Below, one piece after another: positions 1 through 4,977 of a stretch of 9,166 bases of DNA (position 1 is its first letter; each line of letters starts with the position of its first letter). The position numbers and the translations under genes are program-made. The notes below the pieces were generated by a model. The model did no database searches and had not been told where the DNA came from. It saw only the letters and a program-made list of their open reading frames with translations. This stretch comes from Anaerolineae bacterium (GTDB lineage Bacteria; Chloroflexota; Anaerolineae; B4-G1; SLSP01): the NCBI GenBank assembly GCA_016927095.1, contig JAFGNI010000020.1, positions 1 to 9,166 on the forward strand. Direction: 5' to 3'.

Positions 1-107
1 GGCTGCAACAGGATCGGGACCCCATCATCAGTCACCGTCTCCTGGCCCGCAGCCAGAATGACCGCTTTGAGCGGTCGGGCGGATCCCTCATCGGTATGTG
101 CCTGCAT
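1..107 (-). CDS. Nucleotidyltransferase-like protein, N-terminal fragment
   Basis: Only the first 35 codons are inside the window; the rest lies beyond position 1. The start is the ATG at 107, preceded by a strong ribosome binding site (AAGGAGGTA, positions 111-119 on the complement). Residues 14-21 read KAVILAAG, the typical opening strand and nucleotide-binding loop of the NTP-transferase (Rossmann-like) fold seen in sugar-1-phosphate nucleotidyltransferases and MobA-like enzymes. The usual continuation, G-x-G-(T/S)-R, is absent: here the loop is followed by QETVTDDGVPILLQ, so the conserved Arg is not where expected. It may be a divergent subfamily or a non-catalytic relative. It follows the URO-D-fold gene by 46 bp in the same direction and is probably the third gene of that operon. 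The family is fairly clear; the substrate cannot be told from this fragment. Confidence 0.6.
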   Translation of the reverse strand, partial: MQAHTDEGSARPLKAVILAAGQETVTDDGVPILLQ

Positions 108-153
108 AGTTACCTCCTTCTGCATTCGGTCATCTTACATTCGCTGATTCTGC

Positions 154-1227
154 TCACTGCCATTGCGCCACCTTCTTGACCACTTGCTCTGCCATCTCGG
201 CATCCTCGACGCCGCCGACGATGAGCCATGCACCCTCGGGACGGAGGGCGTCAAAGACATCGTCCAGCTCCTGGGCCGGCGGGTAGAGACAGAAGGCCTT
301 CCCGGCGGACTGGATCCTCTTGTACACCTTGATCCACTGCGCCCAATGGTCCTGTCCCGCGCCGGGCACCCACTGGATGGCGTGGATCTCCGGCAACGCC
401 AGCAGCGTATCGAGGAAGCGCAGGGCCTGTGGGCCGTCAAGATGGTAGATATTCCGGTCCATATGCCGGCACTCCCGGATGATGCCGGGAAGGAAGATCT
501 CTTCGAACATGCGATCGGAAACCATACACGAGAAGTCATTGGACGGCACATGGTACTTGCCACGGCAGGTCGCATTCAGCCAGGTGGTGCTGGGCATGCC
601 GGCCGCCGTCAGCTTCTCGTAATAGAGGTCGTAGACCTCCAGGAAGTCATCGGTGACCCGCTCAACCAAAGTCTTCACCTCGGCAGGATGCTCAACCATA
701 TCGATGCAGAGCTTCTGGGGATCGCGAAAGGCCGCCACGGCATCGCCGCCAGGATGCAGGTCGGTGTAGCCCACGATGAAGGTGTCCTTGGCCACAGCCA
801 GCAGCGCGTCGGTGAGCTCTAGAATCTTGCGGAAGTAGACGTCCCCGCAATCCAGCTGTAGGGCCGCGAGCGATGCTGGAGACCAATCCTCCTGAATGGG
901 CTCGCTCCAAGATGTCGTTTCACCGAACGCCAGAGGACATCCATAGAAAGCCGAGAAGACCTCAGGACCCAGGTTGGGAAAGGTGACGGGCAACGCATCC
1001 CCTGCGTAGCCCCGGCTATGCATCTGCGCCACGGTGCATTCGACGGTGTACTCGGGGTCCATCCAACGCTCGCGCAGCGAGGCATGCGTCTTCTGCGGCC
1101 AAGCGATACCTGCCTCGAGCGGCTGGGGGTAGGTCACGGAGACGAGCGGACGGTCCAGCACCTCGCACGCCCACCACGCTTCGTACCGTTCCAGAACTTC
1201 CGCGAAGTCGGGTTTCAGCTTGAACAT
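154..1227 (-). CDS. Uroporphyrinogen-decarboxylase-fold protein, substrate unknown
   Basis: A 357-residue soluble protein with no signal peptide or membrane segment. Its overall pattern resembles the URO-D-like TIM-barrel superfamily, which includes haem-pathway decarboxylases and cobamide-dependent methyltransferases. The segment HLDGP (residues 262-266) followed by LALPEIHAIQWVPGAG (276-291), and the late VGGVED strand (338-342), are the parts that look most like that fold. Several Cys and His residues (C221, H226, C234, H262) could bind metal, but I see no H-x-C ... C zinc site of the MtaA/MtbA type and no true HemE signature, so it is unlikely to be haem-pathway HemE. The start ATG at 1227 has an AGGGGG ribosome binding site and lies 9 bp after the GH130 stop, so the two are probably translated from one mRNA. 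Related proteins of this kind are commonly annotated only as 'URO-D domain-containing'. The function is unknown to me. Confidence 0.65.
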   Translation of the reverse strand: MFKLKPDFAEVLERYEAWWACEVLDRPLVSVTYPQPLEAGIAWPQKTHASLRERWMDPEYTVECTVAQMHSRGYAGDALPVTFPNLGPEVFSAFYGCPLAFGETTSWSEPIQEDWSPASLAALQLDCGDVYFRKILELTDALLAVAKDTFIVGYTDLHPGGDAVAAFRDPQKLCIDMVEHPAEVKTLVERVTDDFLEVYDLYYEKLTAAGMPSTTWLNATCRGKYHVPSNDFSCMVSDRMFEEIFLPGIIRECRHMDRNIYHLDGPQALRFLDTLLALPEIHAIQWVPGAGQDHWAQWIKVYKRIQSAGKAFCLYPPAQELDDVFDALRPEGAWLIVGGVEDAEMAEQVVKKVAQWQ

Positions 1228-1236
1228 ATCCCCCTG

Positions 1237-2220
1237 CTAGACGATGGAATCGCTCTTGACGTAGTCGATGATCTCCTCCACGTAGCCAAAAGCCATCGCC
1301 ACCACGGTATCAGCGCCGCCGTAATAAAGCGCCAGGCGCCCGGTCGCCGCATCACACAGCGCCGCGCATGGGAAGACCACGTTGGGCACATCGCCCACGC
1401 ACTCGTACGTGCGCTGCGGTGACATGAAGTAACGCCTGGCGCGCGCGATCACCTTCCAGGGCTGATCGAGGTCAAGCAACGCGGCGCCGGCGCTGTAGAC
1501 GAAGCCGTTGCATGAGGTGAGCACTCCATGGTAGATCAAAAGCCAGCCCTCTGAGGTCTCGATCGGGATGGGACCGGCGCCCACCTTGGTGCTCTGCCAT
1601 CCGTTGGCCGTGCCGAAGACGTAGCGGTGGTTCCCCCAGAAGTGCATGTCGGGACTCTCGCTGTAGAAGATGTCACCAAAGGGCGTATGGCCATTGTCAC
1701 TGGGACGGCTGAGCATCGCGTAGCGGCCATTGATCCTACGTGGGAAGAGGACACCGTTGCGGTTGAAGGGCAGGAAGGCATTCTCCAGTTGGTGGAAGGT
1801 CTCAAAGTCCTCGGTGTACGCGACCCCTATGGTCGGTCCGTGGAACCAGTTGCACCAGGTTACGTAGTACCGGTCTTCCAGCCAGACGACGCGGGGATCA
1901 TACCCATAGACGAAGGTGCCGATCTCGTCGTCATCCGCCAGGAAGTGGATCCGTTCGTGGTCCAGGTCCCAGGTCACACCGTCCTCGCTGCGCCCGGCGT
2001 GCAGGCGCATCTCCCGCCCTGTGTCGTCCACGCGAAAGACTCCGGCGAAGGCACCCCGATAGGGCACGACCGCGCTGTTGAAGATGCTGTTGGCTCCAGG
2101 GATCAGGTCTCGAGGGATCACGGGATTGCGCTCGGAACGCCATACGACGCCCTCTACGCCAACCGGTCGATCTTCCCAGGGTATGTTGGGCAGCGACTCG
2201 CCCACGATTTCCACACTCAT
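1237..2220 (-). CDS. GH130-family glycoside phosphorylase/hydrolase
   Basis: A 327-residue cytoplasmic protein with the five-bladed beta-propeller pattern of glycoside hydrolase family 130. Known members phosphorolyse beta-mannosides, releasing mannose 1-phosphate, and a minority hydrolyse them. Visible family landmarks are [17 protein letters not shown] (48-64), YDPR (107-110) holding the conserved Asp proposed as general acid, [15 protein letters not shown] (159-173), KVGAGPIP (212-219), YHG (230-232), [13 protein letters not shown] (272-284) and YGGADT (300-305). Lys212 with Tyr230/His231 matches the phosphate-contacting set of the phosphorylase subfamilies, so phosphorolysis seems likelier than hydrolysis, though alignment would be needed to settle this. 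The start at 2220 follows a clear AAGGAGG ribosome binding site. It is the first gene of the leftward operon, divergent from the superoxide reductase gene. The exact linkage and sugar are not readable. Confidence 0.85.
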   Translation of the reverse strand: MSVEIVGESLPNIPWEDRPVGVEGVVWRSERNPVIPRDLIPGANSIFNSAVVPYRGAFAGVFRVDDTGREMRLHAGRSEDGVTWDLDHERIHFLADDDEIGTFVYGYDPRVVWLEDRYYVTWCNWFHGPTIGVAYTEDFETFHQLENAFLPFNRNGVLFPRRINGRYAMLSRPSDNGHTPFGDIFYSESPDMHFWGNHRYVFGTANGWQSTKVGAGPIPIETSEGWLLIYHGVLTSCNGFVYSAGAALLDLDQPWKVIARARRYFMSPQRTYECVGDVPNVVFPCAALCDAATGRLALYYGGADTVVAMAFGYVEEIIDYVKSDSIV

Positions 2221-2252
2221 CGGTGCCTCCTTCTAGCTTGTGGGTGAGGTCC

Positions 2253-2281
2253 ATTATACTGCGATCGCTAGCCCACACCAT
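2253..2281 (-). promoter_or_regulatory. Candidate promoter for the GH130 operon
   Basis: On the complement, a perfect TATAAT lies at 2258-2253, about 33 bases before the GH130 start codon. A -35 element is weak: at 16-17 bp spacing only TGGTGT or ATGGTG can be found (about 2275-2281). The call rests mostly on the -10 hexamer and its position in the divergent intergenic region. Confidence 0.45.
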
Positions 2282-2296
2282 GCGCCGAACAGGCAT

Positions 2297-2325
2297 TTGC
2301 ACATTCCCAGAAGCAAGGGTAAACT
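2297..2325 (+). promoter_or_regulatory. Candidate promoter for superoxide reductase
   Basis: TTGCAC (2297-2302) and TAAACT (2320-2325) are separated by 17 bp, a standard sigma-70-like layout, and lie about 40 bases before the start codon. Both hexamers are imperfect. The elements are wrapped by an inverted repeat (2301-2333), described as a separate feature. Confidence 0.35.
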
Positions 2326-2333
2326 AGGAATGT
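2301..2333. promoter_or_regulatory. Inverted repeat over the SOR promoter, possible operator
   Basis: ACATTCC (2301-2307) is repeated in inverted orientation as GGAATGT (2327-2333), with 19 bases between the arms. The left arm overlaps the candidate -35 element and the right arm follows the -10 element. This placement suits a repressor or redox/metal sensor that binds as a dimer, but no regulator gene is in the window and the arms match no operator I can name. Confidence 0.3.
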
Positions 2334-2366
2334 ATGGGTTTATCGACATATGAGGAGGTTTGAGGA

Positions 2367-2759
2367 ATGAAGATCGGCGATGCCATTCAGTCTGCGGATT
2401 GGAAAAGTGAGAAGCACGTGCCAGCGATCGAGGCACCGGATGTTGTGAAGGCCAACGAGCCCTTTATGGTCACAGTGAGCGTCGGTAAAGAGATTGCTCA
2501 CCCAAATACGACGGCGCACCATATCGCGTGGATCGATGTCTTCTTCAAGCCCGAGGGGGACAAGTTCCTCTACCAGGTCGGCCATTTCGACTTCACCGGC
2601 CACGGCGCCTCGGTGAAGGGAGCGGATACAGGCCCGGTCTATACCCACCCCATCGCAACCCTGTCGATGACCGTCGATAAGGCGGGAACCCTCGTGGCCG
2701 TCGAGCAGTGCAATATCCACGGCCTTTGGGAGGGAAGCAAGGAGATCAAGGTCGAGTAG
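2367..2759 (+). CDS. Superoxide reductase (class II desulfoferrodoxin, neelaredoxin type)
   Basis: This 130-residue protein matches the single-domain superoxide reductases, which reduce superoxide to hydrogen peroxide at a mononuclear non-haem iron without making oxygen. All expected ligands of the Fe(His)4Cys centre are visible: H17 in EKHVP, H45 in AHP, H51 in the AHHIAWIDVFF strand, then C115 and H118 in CNIHGLW. The spacings (H45-H51, C115-H118) equal those known for the Pyrococcus enzyme, and the mobile Glu15-Lys16 pair near the open iron site is kept. The N-terminal desulforedoxin Cys4 domain of class I enzymes is absent. The ATG at 2367 follows GAGGAGG with good spacing. Electrons normally come from rubredoxin, and no rubredoxin gene is in the window. 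It heads the oxidative-stress block and ends in its own terminator, so it may be transcribed alone. Confidence 0.93.
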   Translation: MKIGDAIQSADWKSEKHVPAIEAPDVVKANEPFMVTVSVGKEIAHPNTTAHHIAWIDVFFKPEGDKFLYQVGHFDFTGHGASVKGADTGPVYTHPIATLSMTVDKAGTLVAVEQCNIHGLWEGSKEIKVE

Positions 2760-2796
2760 CCCGTCTTCTTTCGAGAAAATCGATTTCGTCACCTGA

Positions 2797-2832
2797 AGCG
2801 CCGGAGGGACATCTCTCCGGCGCTCTGCTTTT
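2797..2832 (+). terminator. Intrinsic terminator after superoxide reductase
   Basis: A perfect 10-bp G+C-rich stem, AGCGCCGGAG (2797-2806) with CTCCGGCGCT (2815-2824), has an 8-base loop and is followed by CTGCTTTT. It sits about 37 bases after the superoxide reductase stop codon and ahead of the next promoter. Confidence 0.85.
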
Positions 2833-2851
2833 CCGGCTAGAGACAAGCGTC

Positions 2852-2879
2852 TTGTGCGCAATCTTGTTTATGCTATAAT
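2852..2879 (+). promoter_or_regulatory. Extended -10 promoter of the DOMON lipoprotein gene
   Basis: A perfect TATAAT (2874-2879) is preceded by TG one base upstream (2871-2872), making an extended -10 element. TTGTGC (2852-2857) lies 16 bp further up as a weak -35. It falls between the terminator at 2797-2832 and the lipoprotein start at 2920, leaving a short leader of about 35 bases. This is the best-looking promoter in the window. Confidence 0.65.
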
Positions 2880-2919
2880 CCTATTACTAATTTAAGAAAA
2901 GAAAGGCCCGTAGGAGACT

Positions 2920-3699
2920 ATGAAGAAGACAACCGGAAAGCTAGTGGCCAGCCTGGGGCTGGCACTGATCATCGCCCTGAGCGCTTGTGCTAGGGCTACA
3001 CCGACGCCGGAACCGGCACCCACTGCCACACCGACATCCGCTCCGGAGCCAGAACCCGAAGCCCCTACAGAGGAAGTCGCCGCGCTGACTGAGACGAGCA
3101 CCGCCTCACCGGTGCCCACGCCAATTCCCGAGATGACCTCACCCGTGGAGACCCCTGAAGCACCCTCCGAGGAGGAGACTGAAGAGCCGGAAGAGATGCC
3201 GGACGACACCATTGTCTGGATGGCAGATGGCCTGATTACGGAGGGGGAGTACACGGACCAGGCCGACTTCGGCGACATCCGCATCTGGTGGCAGCACGAT
3301 GGTGAGTTCCTTTACCTGGCGATGGAGGGCGACACGACGGGTTGGGTTGCCGTGGGCATCAACCCTCAGAATCGCATGCAGGGTGCCAACTACATGTTCG
3401 GCTATGTGGCGGACGGCATCGCCCGGCTGTGGGATGCCTACGGTACCGCCCCGACGGGCGCCAACCACCCACCGGACGCCGAACTCGGCGGCACAGACGA
3501 CGTCGTAACCTTCACCGGAGAGGAGCAGAATGGCGTGACGCGGTTCGAGATCCAGATCCCTCTTGACTCCGGAGACCAGTATGATCAGCCACTGGCAGCC
3601 GGCAACAGCTATCCGATTATCGTGGCGATCGGCGGCGAGGATGCGTTCAACGCCTACCACACGCGATATGATCGCGGCGAGCTGATATTGGCACCGTGA
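2920..3699 (+). CDS. DOMON-domain surface lipoprotein
   Basis: A 259-residue secreted lipoprotein. Residues 1-22 form a signal peptide with a lipobox, LSAC, making C23 the lipidated residue and the only Cys in the protein. Residues 24-95 are a Pro/Thr/Glu-rich spacer of low complexity that would lift the domain off the membrane. Residues 96-259 look like a DOMON (dopamine beta-monooxygenase N-terminal-like) beta-sandwich, which in other proteins binds haem or sugars: note GWVAVGIN (141-148), RMQGANYMFGYVADG (152-166) and the closing YHTRYDRGEL (246-255). M153 and H247 lie where DOMON cytochromes carry their Met/His haem ligands, so a b-type haem is possible. With no CxxCH motif, c-type haem is excluded. 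The start at 2920 has an AGGAG ribosome binding site. It lies among oxidative-stress genes, suggesting an electron-transfer or redox role, which is inference. A sugar-binding role is the alternative. Confidence 0.75.
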   Translation: MKKTTGKLVASLGLALIIALSACARATPTPEPAPTATPTSAPEPEPEAPTEEVAALTETSTASPVPTPIPEMTSPVETPEAPSEEETEEPEEMPDDTIVWMADGLITEGEYTDQADFGDIRIWWQHDGEFLYLAMEGDTTGWVAVGINPQNRMQGANYMFGYVADGIARLWDAYGTAPTGANHPPDAELGGTDDVVTFTGEEQNGVTRFEIQIPLDSGDQYDQPLAAGNSYPIIVAIGGEDAFNAYHTRYDRGELILAP

Positions 3700-3713
3700 T
3701 CTCTCGCGGCTGC

Positions 3714-3750
3714 TTGTTGAAGGCGATATCGGCGACTAGAATAGATCTAT
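3714..3750 (+). promoter_or_regulatory. Candidate promoter with overlapping palindrome before the ferritin-like gene
   Basis: TTGTTG (3714-3719) and TAGAAT (3737-3742) are spaced by 17 bp and sit about 40 bases before the start codon. A perfect 10-bp palindrome, ATAGATCTAT (3741-3750), overlaps the end of the -10 element and could be part of an operator. No terminator is evident between the lipoprotein stop and this point, so read-through is also possible. Confidence 0.35.
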
Positions 3751-3784
3751 CCTATCTCTCCAAATCTTTCGAAGGAGGCAGTAG

Positions 3785-4264
3785 ATGGAACTGAGCGACG
3801 TACTGGCACAGGCTTTGAAGCTTGAGGCCGATGGACAGGAGTTCTACACCAAGATGGCGGGGCGTGTCGAAGACGCAGACGGCAAGGCGATGTTCAAGCA
3901 GCTCGCTGCGGATGAGGTCGACCACTACAACTACATCAGGCGACAGGCTGACGCACTCCAGGAAGGCAAGGGCTGGGCAACCATCCCGGAGATGGAGCTG
4001 GTTGACGCACTGGATGCCGTCTCTCTGGTCTTCCCTCCAGACGAGAAGATCCCTGAGGCGCTGGGGGACAATCCAGATGAGGAGCAAGCCCTGCTCTTCG
4101 GCCTCGGCATCGAGAGCGAGAGCTTCACCCTCTACCACAACAGCGCGGAGCAGGCCAAGGATCCGGACGCCAAGAAGCTCTTCATGCAGTTGGCGGGGGC
4201 GGAGCACCGGCACTTCGAGATTCTGATGCAGCGCTACGAGTCGCGCTATCACTATCCCCGATAG
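3785..4264 (+). CDS. Ferritin-like diiron protein, rubrerythrin family
   Basis: A 159-residue four-helix protein with the paired diiron motif of the rubrerythrin family. The first half has E14 (LEADGQEFY) and E44-x-x-H47 (DEVDHY). The second half repeats the pattern with E110 (IESESFTLY) and E140-x-x-H143 (AEHRHFE). This is the set of ligands expected for a dinuclear iron site used to reduce hydrogen peroxide or to handle iron. The C-terminal rubredoxin domain of classical rubrerythrin is missing, and there are no Cys residues, so electrons must come from another protein. The start follows a strong AAGGAGG site (3773-3779). It lies 35 bp ahead of the peroxiredoxin gene, so the two are probably cotranscribed and share peroxide removal. 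The precise activity (peroxidase or iron storage) cannot be decided from sequence. Confidence 0.85.
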   Translation: MELSDVLAQALKLEADGQEFYTKMAGRVEDADGKAMFKQLAADEVDHYNYIRRQADALQEGKGWATIPEMELVDALDAVSLVFPPDEKIPEALGDNPDEEQALLFGLGIESESFTLYHNSAEQAKDPDAKKLFMQLAGAEHRHFEILMQRYESRYHYPR

Positions 4265-4299
4265 AGATAGAGACTGCAAGATCCCAACAGGGAGACAAT

Positions 4300-4908
4300 A
4301 TGGAAGACGTTTTTGAGATTGCACAGGTTGGACGGTTGGCCCCTGAGTTCGAGGCGCAGGCTTTAGTTGGTGACAAGATAGAGACCCTTGGGCTCGCCGA
4401 CTACAGGGGCAAGTGGGTCGTGCTCTTCTTTTACCCGGGCGATTTCACCTTTGTCTGCCCGACGGAGCTGGTTGCCGTGGCGGAACGTTACGATGAGTTC
4501 CGGTCCATGGGTGTCACGGTTCTCTCCATCAGTGTGGACTCTCCCCACGTACACAAAGCGTGGCAGGAACACGAGCTCTCGAAGATGATCGACGGGGGCC
4601 TGCCCTACCCGATGGTGAGTGACCGCGCCGGGCGGATCGGTGAGAGGTACTTGGTGTATGACACCCAGGACGGTCGCGACCTTCGTGGCTTCTTCATTAT
4701 CGACCCTGACGGTGTCCTGCAGGTAGCGGAAGTGCTGAACGCTTCGATGGGACGGGACGTCGACGAGATGCTCCGGCTGCTGCAAGGGGCGCAGTACGTC
4801 TACTCCCGCAAAGGGGAGGAGCTTCCTGCGTGCTGGCACCCCGGTGACAAGACACTCAAGCCCAGTGAAGCAATGGTTGGAAAGATCTGGACGACCTGGA
4901 AGAAGTAG
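4300..4908 (+). CDS. Typical 2-Cys peroxiredoxin (AhpC/Prx1 type)
   Basis: A 202-residue cytosolic thiol peroxidase that reduces hydrogen peroxide and organic peroxides. The peroxidatic site is FTFVCPTE with C53 and T50, and R129 in DLRGFFIID is the likely third catalytic residue. The resolving cysteine is C178 in PACWHPGDKTLKP, the usual C-terminal arm, so the enzyme should work as a dimer with an intersubunit disulfide. The GGLG loop and C-terminal YF helix of overoxidation-sensitive eukaryotic enzymes are not present, suggesting a robust bacterial type. It begins at an ATG behind GGGAGA, 35 bp after the ferritin-like gene. It would consume the peroxide made by the superoxide reductase upstream. 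No dedicated reductase (AhpF or thioredoxin) is in the window, so its electron donor is encoded elsewhere. Confidence 0.93.
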   Translation: MEDVFEIAQVGRLAPEFEAQALVGDKIETLGLADYRGKWVVLFFYPGDFTFVCPTELVAVAERYDEFRSMGVTVLSISVDSPHVHKAWQEHELSKMIDGGLPYPMVSDRAGRIGERYLVYDTQDGRDLRGFFIIDPDGVLQVAEVLNASMGRDVDEMLRLLQGAQYVYSRKGEELPACWHPGDKTLKPSEAMVGKIWTTWKK

Positions 4909-4935
4909 GCCGGATGTCGTGGTCGATGGTATGTC

Positions 4936-4972
4936 AGTGCCTGCCCCGTGCATCTGGGACAGGCACTCTTTC
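4936..4972 (+). terminator. Hairpin between peroxiredoxin and fpg
   Basis: AGTGCCTG (4936-4943) pairs with CAGGCACT (4960-4967). One mismatch is followed by an inner CCC/GGG pairing and an 8-base loop, and the stem is followed by CTTTC. It fits a weak intrinsic terminator or attenuator for the peroxiredoxin transcript. It ends only about 10 bases before the fpg start codon, so it might instead control fpg translation. Confidence 0.5.
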
Positions 4973-4977
4973 GAAAG

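Noticed and set aside
163..822. A 219-codon open frame on the plus strand.
   Set aside because: It lies entirely antisense to the URO-D-fold gene, has no recognisable domain, and long antisense frames are expected in G+C-rich coding DNA.
1627..2247. A 206-codon open frame on the plus strand.
   Set aside because: It is antisense to the GH130 gene, which has clear family motifs and a strong ribosome binding site; this frame has neither.
2261..2268. The octamer GCGATCGC, the cyanobacterial HIP1 repeat.
   Set aside because: It occurs only here as far as I noticed; HIP1 genomes show it about once per kilobase, so this is likely chance.
2989..3205. Repetitive ACCGACGCC/GAACC-rich stretch in the lipoprotein gene, considered as a DNA repeat.
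   Set aside because: It is coding sequence for a low-complexity Pro/Thr/Glu linker, with irregular units and no conserved DNA repeat length.
4948..4977. A GTG at 4948 that would extend Fpg by ten residues at the N-terminus.
   Set aside because: Fpg needs Pro as residue 1 after Met removal, so the start must be the ATG at 4978; the GTG also lies in a hairpin loop.
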